Shown here: in pieces, positions 54,665 through 63,670 of the stretch
Layout: each line of letters starts with the position of its first letter
How positions within the stretch are numbered: the first letter of the stretch is position 1
Position numbers and translations under genes: made by a program
The notes under the pieces: model-generated
Databases searched by the model: none
What the model was told of the DNA's origin: nothing
Seen by the model: only the letters and a program-made list of their open reading frames with translations
NCBI RefSeq assembly: GCF_019890615.1
Contig: NZ_JAINVZ010000003.1
Span: 186,001 to 250,000 of the forward strand
Source: Streptantibioticus parmotrematis
GTDB lineage: Bacteria > Actinomycetota > Actinomycetes > Streptomycetales > Streptomycetaceae
Reading direction: 5' to 3'
Length of the DNA stretch: 64,000 nucleotides

Positions 54665-55192
54665 CGTTTCCCGGACCGCCGCTCCCGCCGGCCCCACCCA
54701 CTGACCGCGCGGGGCCGACGCGGCACCGACCGAGGGCGGCCCCACGCTCCCGGCCCCGTCGCCGGGACCCGTCCACAGAGGCGCCCCAATCCGTGACCGG
54801 GGGCCCATGGCGACCCCCGCATCCGGCAGACCAGCCGCCCGCGCCGGGAGAGTATCGAACACTCCCGCATTCCCCGGTCCACGAGAATGCGTCACACATC
54901 CTTCGCCCGCCTAACTACCTTATTCTGGGGCCGAGTTGAGGATTTCCTGGCGCGCCGCACAGCGGCAAATCCGCCCGATCACCAAGATCCCCACGAGTCG
55001 GCGACGGCGAACGAGCGACCATTCAAACAGGGATGATTCGGACAGCCCACTCGACCTGACGTTCGGCGATTCCATACCGAACGCCACAATAAGGGGCAAT
55101 TCAGGCACAGTAAATATGGCAATTGTAGCTGGAAAGTGTCGCAATTCCAGCTCGACGGAAATTCGGCGCGTTTCCGGATCTACTCTGCCGAT
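54665..55192. other. AT-richer gene-free stretch upstream of the MFS gene
   Basis: 528 bases without a supported gene; GC falls clearly in 54900-55190. It contains a perfect inverted repeat AGCTGGAA (55127-55134) / TTCCAGCT (55145-55152) 41 bases before the MFS start, a possible operator. No integrase or duplicated tRNA end was seen. Confidence 0.55.
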
Positions 55193-56449
55193 ATGGGAAC
55201 ACTGAAATCTCTGCGTAGCTTTCCCATGTCCGTACGACTGCTGCTGATCAACCAGTTCACCGTTGATTTCGGCTTCTACCTGTTGATCCCCTACCTCGCG
55301 ACGCACCTCGGCAGAGACCTCGGGATGTCCACCGCTCTGGTCGGGGTGGTGCTGGGAGTGCGCAACCTGTGCTCGCAGTCCCTGTTCGTGCTCGGCGGCA
55401 GCGCCGCGGACCGGCTGGGGGCACACCGCGTGATCCCGTGCGGCTGCGTGCTGCGCACCGTGGGCTTCGGGCTCTTCGCCTTCGGCGAGGGAACGTGGGT
55501 GGTGCTCGTCGCCTCCGCGCTGAGCGGCCTGTCCGCCGCGCTGTTCTACCCGTCGGCGCGTGCCTACCTGGCCGTCGAGGCACGGGAGCGCAGCGCGGAG
55601 GCGTTCGGGCTGCTGAACATCTTCGAGACCGCGGGCGGCCTGCTCGGACTGGTCCTGGGCAGCCTGCTGTTCCTGGTGAACTTCAAGGTCTGCGCGCTCG
55701 CCGCCACCTCGCTGTTCGCGGTGCTGACGGTGGCCCAGATGTTCGCGCTGCCCGCCCACAAGGTGTCCCCGTCACGCGCCGGGGTGCTGGCCGACTGGCG
55801 CGAGGCGTTCGGCAACCGGAGCTTCATGGCCTTCGCGGCCACCATGGTGGGCATGGCGACCCTCCAGAACCAGATGTACCTGCTGATGCCGGAGGGGGCC
55901 CGCCGGGCGTCCGGCTGGGACGGGGCGAGCGGGCTGCCGCCCACCCTCGGCACCGTCGCCAACCTGGTCTTCCAACTGCGCATCACCCGTTTCGTCCAGA
56001 CCCGCGGCGGCCCCTCGCGCTGGGTCGGCCCCGGACTCGCCCTGATGGGGCTCGGGTTCGTGCCGCCCGCGCTGGTGGCGGACCTCAGGGATCCGCCGGA
56101 CGCGTCCGCCGCCGTGCTGCGCACGCTGCCGCTGGCCGCCGGGGTCTGCCTGATGTACCTGGGCCTGATGGTGGCGCAGCCGGCCGTGATGGAGCTGATC
56201 CCCCGGTTCGGCCGCGAGGAGCTGACGGGGACGTACTTCGGCCTCTTCTACGTCTTCTCCGGCGCCGCGTGCGCGGGCGGGAACTTCGTGATCGGCTGGG
56301 CGATGGACATAGGCCGGCACAGCGGGCACGAGTGGTTGCCCTGGGCGTGCTGCGTGGCGTTCGGGCTGATGTCGGCCGTGGGCACCCTCTGCCTGCGGTC
56401 GCTACGGGCCCTCCCGAGCGAACCGGAGGGCGCGCTGTCGGCGGCGTGA
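55193..56449 (+). CDS. MFS transporter (MdtH-like)
   Basis: A 418-residue membrane protein with about twelve hydrophobic segments and the loop SAADRLGAHRV after helix 2. Similarity in pattern to the MdtH drug-efflux group; substrate unknown. I chose ATG at 55193 because TACTCT (55181-55186) lies six bases before it and no ribosome site is seen, suggesting a leaderless mRNA. The gene stands between a tRNA and a hydrolase, after an AT-richer stretch, so it may have been acquired; its own codons look native. Confidence 0.88.
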   Translation: MGTLKSLRSFPMSVRLLLINQFTVDFGFYLLIPYLATHLGRDLGMSTALVGVVLGVRNLCSQSLFVLGGSAADRLGAHRVIPCGCVLRTVGFGLFAFGEGTWVVLVASALSGLSAALFYPSARAYLAVEARERSAEAFGLLNIFETAGGLLGLVLGSLLFLVNFKVCALAATSLFAVLTVAQMFALPAHKVSPSRAGVLADWREAFGNRSFMAFAATMVGMATLQNQMYLLMPEGARRASGWDGASGLPPTLGTVANLVFQLRITRFVQTRGGPSRWVGPGLALMGLGFVPPALVADLRDPPDASAAVLRTLPLAAGVCLMYLGLMVAQPAVMELIPRFGREELTGTYFGLFYVFSGAACAGGNFVIGWAMDIGRHSGHEWLPWACCVAFGLMSAVGTLCLRSLRALPSEPEGALSAA

Positions 56450-56606
56450 CAGCTTCGGTCCCCACGGGTCAACCCGCTTGCCCGCGGCCGGGGTCGACCG
56501 GCGGTAGGTGACGAGCGGGCGTCTGCCCGGGGATGGCTGAACGGCTTCCGGCATACTGCGCTCGACGCGGGAGCGGCCCGCGCGAGGCGACGAGGTGGGG
56601 TCCGGG

Positions 56607-57395
56607 ATGCGTCAGGTGGCCGAGTCGGCGGGCGGCGTGCGTATCGCGTACGAGAGGGACGGGCGCGGCGACCCCGCGCTGGTCCTCGTGCACGGCTGGT
56701 GCTGCGACCGGTCGTACTTCGCCCCGCAGCACGCGCACTTCACCGGGGAGCGCGCCGTCGTCTCGCTCGACCTGCGCGGGCACGGCGACAGCGACCGGCC
56801 CGACCCCGGCGACCCGGGGTGCTACACCGTTGCCGCCTTCGCCGACGACGTGCGCGCGGTGATCCGGCACGCGGGACTGCGTCGCCCGGTCGTCGTCGGC
56901 CACAGCCTGGGCGGACTGGTCGCGCTGGCCTGCGCGGCGTTCCCCGACGAGGTGGGGGCCGCGGTCCTGGTCGATCCGGCGCCGCTGGCGAAGGAGGCGG
57001 CCAAGGCCCGGTTCGCGCGGTCGGTGGCCGAGGTCGCCGCCGACCACGACGGCTCCTGGCGCCGGGGGTTCGCCGCCCGGCGGATGCTGGCCACCGACAC
57101 CGCGCGCCGCGAGGAGACGATCGCGGGCGCGGCCGTGGTGCCGGCGGCGGTCGCGGCGGAGGGGATGCGGGCGATGGCGGAGTTCGACGGCGCGGGAGCA
57201 CTGGCCCGTGCGGCGGTGCCGCTGCTGGCGATCACCGCGGACGAGCCGGAGCCGGCGCTCCGCGAGCACCCGGGTGTCGCGCTGGGCCGCACGGTCGGGG
57301 CCGGTCACTTCGTGCAGTTGGAGGTGCCCGACCAGGTCGACGCGATGCTGGAACGATTCCTGCGGGTCGTGCTGCCGGGCGCGGCGACGGCTTGA
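56607..57395 (+). CDS. Alpha/beta-fold hydrolase
   Basis: A 262-residue esterase/hydrolase. VLVHGWCCD (oxyanion region, about 27-35), nucleophile Ser in VVGHSLGG (about 97-104) and the catalytic His in GAGHFVQLE (about 234-242) are present. Substrate unknown. I chose ATG at 56607 with GAGGTGGGG upstream; GTG at 56595 is an alternative. It is convergent with the thiolase gene 19 bases away. Confidence 0.9.
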   Translation: MRQVAESAGGVRIAYERDGRGDPALVLVHGWCCDRSYFAPQHAHFTGERAVVSLDLRGHGDSDRPDPGDPGCYTVAAFADDVRAVIRHAGLRRPVVVGHSLGGLVALACAAFPDEVGAAVLVDPAPLAKEAAKARFARSVAEVAADHDGSWRRGFAARRMLATDTARREETIAGAAVVPAAVAAEGMRAMAEFDGAGALARAAVPLLAITADEPEPALREHPGVALGRTVGAGHFVQLEVPDQVDAMLERFLRVVLPGAATA

Positions 57396-57414
57396 CCGCG
57401 GCGCGTGTCCCGAG

Positions 57415-58608
57415 TCACCGCTCCAGGACCAGCGCCAGCCCCTGCCCCACGCCGATGCACAGCGCGGCCAGCCCGGTGCCCGAGCCTCCCGCCGCCGCGA
57501 GCTGGTGGGCGACCGCGCCCGCGAGCCGGGCACCGGAGGCGCCCAGCGGATGGCCGATGGCGATGGCTCCGCCGCGCGGGTTGACGACCGCGGGGTCGAG
57601 GTCGGGCCACTCGGCGAGGCACCCCAACGCCTGGGCGGCGAAAGCCTCGTTGAGCTCGAACGTGCGCAGGTCGCCGAAGCCCCGGCCCGCCTTGGCCAGT
57701 GCCTTGCGCACCGCCTCGGCCGGGCCCAGGCCGAAGAACTGCGGCTCGATGCCGGTCACCGCGCACGCGCCGATCCGGGCCAGCGGTTCGCGACCGGTCG
57801 CGCGCAGCCCTTCCTCGTCGCAGAGCAGCAGCGCGGCGGCGCCGTCGTTGAGCGGGGAGGAGTTGCCCGCGGTGACCGTGCCGCCGTCGCGGAACGCGGG
57901 CTTGAGACGCCCGAGCGCCTCCATCGAGGTGTTGTCCCGCACGGTCTCGTCACGGGTCAGGTCCACGCCCTCGTACGGCACCACCTCGGCGTCGTACGCG
58001 CCGTCCTTCCAGGCCCGGGCGGCCTTCTCGTGGCTGGCGAGGGCGAAGGCGTCCTGCGCCTCGCGGGTGATGCCGTGCCGGTCGGCGACGAGCTCCGCGC
58101 CCTCGCCGAGAGCGACCGTCCACTCCGTCGGCATCAGCGGGTTGGTCATGCGCCAGCCGAGCGTGGTGGAGAACATCTGCTGGTGGCCCGCGGGGAAGGC
58201 GCGCTCGGGCTTCGGCAGCACCCAGGGGGCGCGCGACATCGACTCGACACCGCCCGCCACCACGACCGAGGCGTCGCCGACCGCCACCGCGCGGGCGGCC
58301 TGGATGACCGCTTCGAGACCGGATCCGCACAGCCGGTTGACGGTCACGCCGGGCACGGTGACCGGCAGTCCCGCGAGCAGGGCGGCCATCCGGGCCACGT
58401 CGCGGTTCTCCTCGCCCGCGCCGTTGGCGTTGCCCATGACCACGTCGTCGACGCGCGCCGGGTCCAGGTCGGGCGAGCGGCCGACGAGGGCCCTCACGAC
58501 GTGCGCGGCGAGGTCGTCCGGCCGCACCGACGACAGCGCGCCGCCGTACTTCCCCACGGGGGTCCGGACGGCGTCCACGACGTAGACGTCACGCATCGGG
58601 TCGTTCAT
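57415..58608 (-). CDS. Thiolase (acetyl-CoA acyltransferase, 3-oxoadipyl-CoA-thiolase-like)
   Basis: A 397-residue thiolase that splits or forms 3-ketoacyl-CoA. The acylated Cys is in NRLCGSGLEAV (about residue 89), the catalytic His in GHPLGASGAR and second Cys in LCIGVGQG. VESMSRAPWVLPKP resembles PcaF/PaaJ-type thiolases of aromatic degradation, but no other such genes are present, so the specificity is open. ATG at 58608 follows CGAGGA. It is divergent from the encapsulin gene, 320 bases away. Confidence 0.92.
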   Translation of the reverse strand: MNDPMRDVYVVDAVRTPVGKYGGALSSVRPDDLAAHVVRALVGRSPDLDPARVDDVVMGNANGAGEENRDVARMAALLAGLPVTVPGVTVNRLCGSGLEAVIQAARAVAVGDASVVVAGGVESMSRAPWVLPKPERAFPAGHQQMFSTTLGWRMTNPLMPTEWTVALGEGAELVADRHGITREAQDAFALASHEKAARAWKDGAYDAEVVPYEGVDLTRDETVRDNTSMEALGRLKPAFRDGGTVTAGNSSPLNDGAAALLLCDEEGLRATGREPLARIGACAVTGIEPQFFGLGPAEAVRKALAKAGRGFGDLRTFELNEAFAAQALGCLAEWPDLDPAVVNPRGGAIAIGHPLGASGARLAGAVAHQLAAAGGSGTGLAALCIGVGQGLALVLER

Positions 58609-58928
58609 CAGCGTCCTCGGTGATGGATTCCTCGGTGGCCCGACCGGACGTTCGTGCGGTGAACCAGCGTTCACCCTCCCGGTCGCCCCGAGTCTCCTGC
58701 CGCCTCGCTCCGCCTGTCAACGCCCGCCCGGCGCACGCCACCCGGCACTTCGCGAATCGCGCGCCGTCGCGCACGCTCTCCGTACGCGCCGTTCGCGCGT
58801 ACGAGACCCAGTAATTCGTTCCATCCCGCTGTCCGATGCGTCGATTCACCTGTCCGTGTGATGACAGTGCCCGGTGATCAACGCCACCATTGATCCGCAG
58901 GCCACACGAATTAGGGGAGGGACCTTCG
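58609..58928. promoter_or_regulatory. Divergent control region of thiolase and encapsulin operon
   Basis: 320 bases without a gene, lower in GC near the encapsulin end. Two small inverted repeats are present: CTGTC (58850-58854) / GACAG (58863-58867), and GATCAA (58876-58881) / TTGATC (58890-58895). Ribosome site GGGGAGGGA precedes the encapsulin ATG. No firm -35/-10 pair was identified. Confidence 0.5.
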
Positions 58929-60371
58929 ATGTCGGTCGATGCAGGCCTTGGCGTGGAATCAAACGGGGATTCCGGGGATTCGCGTGCGCAGAACGGCCAG
59001 GCGCAATTGAGCCTGAGCACCGCCGCCGCGCGGAACCTGGCGACCACGACCAAGTCCGCACCGCAGATGCAGGGCATTACCTCGCGCTGGTTGCTGCGCA
59101 TTCTGCCATGGGTCCAAGTAGCGGGTGGCACGTACCGGGTCAACCGGCGGCTGACCTACACGGTCGGCGACGGCCGGGTCGACTTCGTCCAGACCGGGTC
59201 CGAGGTCCGGGTCATTCCCGAAGAGCTGGGCGAGCTGGCGCTGTTGCGCGACTTCGGCGACGTCGAGGTGCTGCGCGCGCTGGCCGGCCGTTTCACCCAG
59301 CGGGAGTTCGAGCCGGGCCAGGTCATCGTGGAGGCGGGCGCCCCCGCCAACCACGTCTTCCTGATCGTCCACGGCAAGATCGACAAACTCGGCGAGGGCA
59401 AGTACGGCGAGCCGGCCGTGCTCGGCGTGCTGGCGGACGGCGACCACTTCGGCGACCGTTCCCTGGGCGACGAGGACGGCGCCTGGGAGTTCACCGCCAA
59501 GGCGAAGACGGCGGTGACGGTGATGTCGCTGTCCAGGGAGGAGTTCGCCGCGGTCGCCGCGCAGTCCGAGTCGCTGCGCGAGCGGGTCGCCGAGTACCTG
59601 GCGGGCTCGGGCCCGGCGCGCAACAAGCACGGTGAGGCGGAGATCGCCCTGTCCTCGGGCCACGAGGGCGAGGCCCTGCTGCCCGGTACGTTCGTGGACT
59701 ACGAACTCTCGCCGCGCGAGTACGAGTTGAGCGTCGCCCAGACCGTCCTGCGGGTACACAGCAGGGTCGCCGACCTCTACAACCAGCCGATGAACCAGGT
59801 CGAGCACCAGTTGCGGCTCACCGTCGAGGCGCTGCGCGAGCGCCAGGAACACGACCTGATCAACCACCGCGAGTTCGGGCTGCTGCACAACGCGGAGTAC
59901 AGCCAGCGCCTTCACGCCCGGTCCGGCCCGCCGACCCCGGACGACCTGGACGAGTTGATCAGCCGCCGCCGCAACACCCAGTACCTGCTGGCCCACCCGC
60001 GCACCATCGCCGCCTTCGGCCGGGAATGCAACAAGCGCGGGCTCTACCCGGGCAATGTGGAGTTCCACGGAAACGCCGTGCCGTCCTGGCGAGGAGTTCC
60101 CCTCCTCCCCTGCAACAAGATCCCGGTCAACGGCGGCAACACCAGTTCCATCATCGCGCTGCGAGTCGGCGAGGACAACCAGGGCGTCATCGGGCTCCAC
60201 CAGGCCGGAATCCCGGACGAGTTCGAGCCCAGTCTCTCGGTGCGATTCATGGGAATCAACGAGAAGGCGATCATCTCCTATCTGGTGACCGCCTACTACT
60301 CGGCGGCCATTCTGGTTCCCGACGCGATCGGCGTCCTGGAGAATGTCGAAGTCTCCCTCTCCCATGACTGA
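58929..60371 (+). CDS. Family 2B encapsulin shell protein with cNMP-binding-domain insertion
   Basis: A 480-residue HK97-fold protein expected to assemble into a protein compartment. A disordered N-arm (1 to about 45) and [20 protein letters not shown] lead into the shell fold. Residues 105-225 are an inserted cyclic-nucleotide-binding-like domain ([34 protein letters not shown]). The shell fold resumes with [20 protein letters not shown] and ends in [10 protein letters not shown]. The phosphate-binding cassette lacks the Arg expected for cAMP. ATG at 58929 follows GGGGAGGG. The downstream prenyl synthase is the likely cargo. Confidence 0.92.
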   Translation: MSVDAGLGVESNGDSGDSRAQNGQAQLSLSTAAARNLATTTKSAPQMQGITSRWLLRILPWVQVAGGTYRVNRRLTYTVGDGRVDFVQTGSEVRVIPEELGELALLRDFGDVEVLRALAGRFTQREFEPGQVIVEAGAPANHVFLIVHGKIDKLGEGKYGEPAVLGVLADGDHFGDRSLGDEDGAWEFTAKAKTAVTVMSLSREEFAAVAAQSESLRERVAEYLAGSGPARNKHGEAEIALSSGHEGEALLPGTFVDYELSPREYELSVAQTVLRVHSRVADLYNQPMNQVEHQLRLTVEALRERQEHDLINHREFGLLHNAEYSQRLHARSGPPTPDDLDELISRRRNTQYLLAHPRTIAAFGRECNKRGLYPGNVEFHGNAVPSWRGVPLLPCNKIPVNGGNTSSIIALRVGEDNQGVIGLHQAGIPDEFEPSLSVRFMGINEKAIISYLVTAYYSAAILVPDAIGVLENVEVSLSHD

Positions 60372-60398
60372 CATTCCCTGAAAGGGCGTTGGGCGTAA

Positions 60399-60460
60399 GG
60401 CAGGGCGCGCGTCACAGGATGGACGCGACAAGCGGCATCCCGATGACCGCGCGCCCTGCC
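60399..60460. other. Long intercistronic hairpin between encapsulin and prenyl synthase
   Basis: Perfect 13-bp arms GGCAGGGCGCGCG (60399-60411) and 60448-60460 enclose 36 bases that can pair further. It begins 27 bases after the shell gene stop. No T-run follows, so it may attenuate or stabilise rather than fully terminate. Confidence 0.7.
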
Positions 60461-60583
60461 GAACGCTTGTCCTCGCACGCCGGTTGCCGTCACCGTAAGT
60501 GGTGGTGATCTCACCCGTTTCCCCCCTCGTTCAGTTCGCGCAGCCCTGACCCAAGTCCTCACTGAAGCCGAGGTGCGTCAACC

Positions 60584-61645
60584 ATGGGAATCTCCACGCT
60601 CGACCGCGAAGGCATCGATCGCGACGGCCACGAGGCGGCGGCCGTGCTCGCCCGTGCCAGGCAGTCGGTGAACCCGGTGCTGAGGTCGGCGGTGGCTTCA
60701 CTGCCCGGCTCCATGCGGCGGATCGCCGGCTACCACTTCGGCTGGCTCGACAGCGACGGCGCACCGGCGAGCGGCGATTCCGGCAAGGCGATACGTCCCG
60801 CGCTGGTGCTCGCCTCCGCTCAGGCCCTCGGGGGCCCGCACGCAGCGCAGGGTGCCGTACGGGCGGCGGCGGCCGTGGAGTTGGTGCACAACTTCACCCT
60901 GCTCCACGACGACGTCATCGACCGCGACCCGACCCGTCGGCACCGTCCCACCGCGTGGTCGGTCTTCGGCAGTGCCGACGCCATCCTCGCCGGTGACGCC
61001 ATGCAGGCCCTCGCGCTGCGCGTGCTGGCGGAGGACGACCACCCGGCGTCGGCGCGGGCGGCGGCCCGGCTGGCGTCCTGCGTCATCGAACTGTGCGACG
61101 GGCAGCACGCGGACTGCGACTTCGAGCACCGCGACGACGTCTCGCTGCGCGAGTGCCTGGCGATGGCGGAGGCGAAGACGGGCGCGCTGCTGGGGTGCGC
61201 GTGCGCCCTGGGCGCCCTCTACGCGCAGGCGCCGCCGGAGGCGGTGGAGGCGATGGACGCCTTCGGCCGCCAGGTCGGGCTGGCGTTCCAGCTCATCGAC
61301 GACCTGATCGGCATCTGGGGCGACCCGCAGGTGACGGGCAAGCCGGTGGGCGCGGACCTGGCGGCCCGCAAGAAGTCCCTGCCGGTGGTCGCCGCCCTGC
61401 GTTCCGGCACCCCCGCCGGGGCGGAGCTCGCCCGGATCTACGGAACTGACGAGCCCCTGACCGCCGCCGAGCTGCACGGCGCGGCGGAGTCGATCGATCG
61501 CGCGGGCGGCCGGGACTGGGCCCAGATGCAGGCCTGCGACCGCATGGCGGGCGCGATCGGCCACCTGTCCGGCGCGATCCCGGACGGCGCACAGGCCGGT
61601 GAGCTGCTGGCCCTGGCGGAACTGGTGACCCGCCGCAGCCACTGA
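60584..61645 (+). CDS. Polyprenyl diphosphate synthase (probable encapsulin cargo)
   Basis: A 353-residue trans-prenyltransferase that condenses isopentenyl diphosphate onto allylic diphosphates. Substrate Lys/Arg in GKAIRP (68-71), first Asp-rich motif HDDVIDRD (D109-D113), second motif QLIDDLIGIWGDP (D239-D240; the last Asp is Gly, as in many Streptomyces enzymes). Phe104, five residues before the first motif, suggests a short product such as GGPP. The N-terminal tail is only about 20 residues. ATG at 60584 follows GAGGTG. It lies 212 bases after the shell gene. Confidence 0.93.
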   Translation: MGISTLDREGIDRDGHEAAAVLARARQSVNPVLRSAVASLPGSMRRIAGYHFGWLDSDGAPASGDSGKAIRPALVLASAQALGGPHAAQGAVRAAAAVELVHNFTLLHDDVIDRDPTRRHRPTAWSVFGSADAILAGDAMQALALRVLAEDDHPASARAAARLASCVIELCDGQHADCDFEHRDDVSLRECLAMAEAKTGALLGCACALGALYAQAPPEAVEAMDAFGRQVGLAFQLIDDLIGIWGDPQVTGKPVGADLAARKKSLPVVAALRSGTPAGAELARIYGTDEPLTAAELHGAAESIDRAGGRDWAQMQACDRMAGAIGHLSGAIPDGAQAGELLALAELVTRRSH

Positions 61646-61654
61646 CCGCGATCC

Positions 61655-61686
61655 GGCCGGGCCCAGGCGCCGACCTGGGCCCGGCC
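61655..61686. terminator. Terminator after the prenyl synthase
   Basis: Perfect 13-bp stem GGCCGGGCCCAGG (61655-61667) with 61674-61686, six-base loop, ten bases after the gene. Confidence 0.82.
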
Positions 61687-61870
61687 ATCGCGCTGCCCGC
61701 CACCGGCTGCCCGCCACCGTGGGGAATTCCCCTGATCGACCGCGTCGGTCCCCCCTTCGTTTGCCACTGCCGTGATGGCATGCACATGCGCACCGGGTGA
61801 ACGGGGGCATGGCGGAGCGGGGTGCCATCACACAGCGGGACGACATCAACTGGAGACCCCAGGAGGGCTC

Positions 61871-63118
61871 GTGACGAAACGTTCGTTCCTCGGCCGCCGG
61901 TCGCGGTCACGCATCGCGGTGACCGTACTGGGCGCCTGCGCCGTGCTGCTGGCAGGGAGTGCGGCCGGGGGCGCGTCCGCCGCCGACCGGGTCCGGGTGA
62001 CCCGGCACACCACCCTCGCCCCGGGGGTCACGTACGAGGAGTTCTCGGTCCAGGAGACCGGTGGCACGGCCCACGGGTACGTCCTCGTGGCCGATCTGAC
62101 CAACCGCCACGTCTCCGCCGATCTGCTGACGCCCGGCACGGTGGCGAGACCCGGGACCGTCTCCGACCTGGCCGACTCACAGGGCGCGGTCGGCGGGGTC
62201 AACGCGGACTTCTTCGACAACAGCGAGACCCAGCACCCCGGCGTCGAGCCCACCAGCGCGGCCGTGGGTCCGGCCGTCGGGCGCGGGATCACGTACAAGG
62301 CGGCGGTGCCGGACGGTCAGCGCTTCGGTCCGGCGATGCCGCCGGGCGACTCGACCCGCGATGTGATCGGGGTCGGCGCGGACCGGGTGGCCCGGCTGGA
62401 CCGGCTCACCCTCTCCGGTGCGGTGTCCGCCGCCGGCCGCACGATCGCGTTGCGCGGCCTCAACCAGTACGCGCTGCCGGTCGGCGGGGTCGGCGCGTAC
62501 ACCTCGCTGTGGGGGTCGGCCTCCCGCGAGCGGGCGGTCTGCGGCACCGACACCGACCGCGCCGCGGGGTGCACGACCGAGACCTACGAGGTGACGGTAC
62601 GTCAGGGCAAGGTGGTGTCGGTCTCCGACTCCCCCGGTTCCGGGACCATCGCGCGGGGCACGGTGGTGCTGGTGGGGCGCGAGGGCGGTGCGACGGCGCT
62701 GCGTGCGCTGCGGGTCGGGGAGCGGGTGACGGTCAGCGACCGTCTGACCGGGTCCGGTGGGTCGCCGCTGCGGTTCGCGGTCGGCGGGTTCCCGTTGCTG
62801 CGTGGCGGCGCGCCGCTGTCCGGTCTGGACGACACGACGACCGCGATCCGCACCAGCGCGGGATTCGCCACGGGCGGCCACCGCTTCTACCTGATGGCCC
62901 TGGACGGCGGTTCGGGGCACGGTGTGGGGCTGACGGTCGCCGAACTCGCCTCGCTCATGCGGGACTTGGGGGCGTCGTCGGCGGTGGACCTGGACGGCGG
63001 CGGCTCGTCGACACTGGTGGCCAGGCAGCCGCACGCGGCGGAGGTCACCGTGGTCAACCATCCGTCGGACGGGGCGGAGCGCCCGGTGCCCGAGGGGATC
63101 GGGATCTTCTCCCGCTAG
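61871..63118 (+). CDS. Secreted phosphodiester glycosidase (NAGPA domain)
   Basis: A 415-residue exported protein. The signal peptide (about 1-38, basic start then AVTVLGACAVLLAG, ending ASAAD) is followed by a NAGPA-type domain: GGVNADFFDN (about 116-125), GGFPLLRGGAPL and the hallmark AVDLDGGGSSTLV (about 377-389). Such enzymes uncap GlcNAc-1-phosphodiesters; here a cell-wall or teichoic-acid substrate is a guess. GTG at 61871 follows AGGAGG. Confidence 0.9.
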   Translation: MTKRSFLGRRSRSRIAVTVLGACAVLLAGSAAGGASAADRVRVTRHTTLAPGVTYEEFSVQETGGTAHGYVLVADLTNRHVSADLLTPGTVARPGTVSDLADSQGAVGGVNADFFDNSETQHPGVEPTSAAVGPAVGRGITYKAAVPDGQRFGPAMPPGDSTRDVIGVGADRVARLDRLTLSGAVSAAGRTIALRGLNQYALPVGGVGAYTSLWGSASRERAVCGTDTDRAAGCTTETYEVTVRQGKVVSVSDSPGSGTIARGTVVLVGREGGATALRALRVGERVTVSDRLTGSGGSPLRFAVGGFPLLRGGAPLSGLDDTTTAIRTSAGFATGGHRFYLMALDGGSGHGVGLTVAELASLMRDLGASSAVDLDGGGSSTLVARQPHAAEVTVVNHPSDGAERPVPEGIGIFSR

Positions 63119-63126
63119 CGGAGACG

Positions 63127-63155
63127 TGGGCGTCCGGCCTTCCGCCGGACGCCCA
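63127..63155. terminator. Bidirectional terminator
   Basis: Perfect 12-bp stem TGGGCGTCCGGC (63127-63138) with 63144-63155, loop CTTCC, between the glycosidase and the convergent MarR gene. Confidence 0.85.
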
Positions 63156-63199
63156 ACTCATCTGTTACAGGCCGCCGTTACCGCTGCCACGGGCCGCCG

Positions 63200-63670
63200 T
63201 CATCGCGTTCCGTCGTCCTCGTCCGCCGCGCGGAACGGTCCGCGCATCACGAACTCGCGCAACTGCCGGGCGAAGACCGCCACCTCCTGCGGTTCCCAGT
63301 CGCTGAGGGCCGCGTTGATGTGGCCGGCCAGGCGTTCCCGTAGTACGTCCACTGTCTCCTCCCCGCGCGAGGTGAGCACCAGCAGTGACGCGCGCGCGTC
63401 ATCGGGGTCGGGCTCCCGGCGCACCAGGCCGGCTTCCTCCAGCCGGGTCGCGCGCCGGGTCACGCCCGAGCGGTCGAGGCCGATCTCCGGTGCCAGTTCC
63501 GCCGCGCTGCGCGGGCCGGACCTGGCCAGGCCGCTGAGCACCGGATACGTCAGTTCATCCACTCCCTCCCCCAGTCCGTCGGTCAGGCCCTGATAGAGGC
63601 GTGCCCGGGTGGTGCGCTTGAGCAGTACGCCCAGCGCTTCGGCGATCTCGTGTCCCGCGTCGTTCTCCAC
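63200..63670 (-). CDS. MarR-family transcriptional repressor
   Basis: A 156-residue winged-helix repressor: dimerisation helices at both ends, DNA-binding region SAAELAPEIGLDRSGVTRRA (about 54-73) and wing VRREPDPDDARASLL with its typical DxR. GTG at 63670 lies six bases after TAATCT (63677-63682, minus strand), so the message is probably leaderless. Two identical-arm palindromes in the divergent promoter are likely its binding sites, implying control of itself and the NTF2-like gene. Ligand unknown. Confidence 0.93.
   Translation of the reverse strand: MENDAGHEIAEALGVLLKRTTRARLYQGLTDGLGEGVDELTYPVLSGLARSGPRSAAELAPEIGLDRSGVTRRATRLEEAGLVRREPDPDDARASLLVLTSRGEETVDVLRERLAGHINAALSDWEPQEVAVFARQLREFVMRGPFRAADEDDGTR

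Noticed and set aside
61871-61990. Twin-arginine (Tat) signal on the phosphodiester glycosidase
   Set aside because: The basic start contains RR, but the S/T-RRxFLK pattern is not matched; an ordinary Sec signal fits better.
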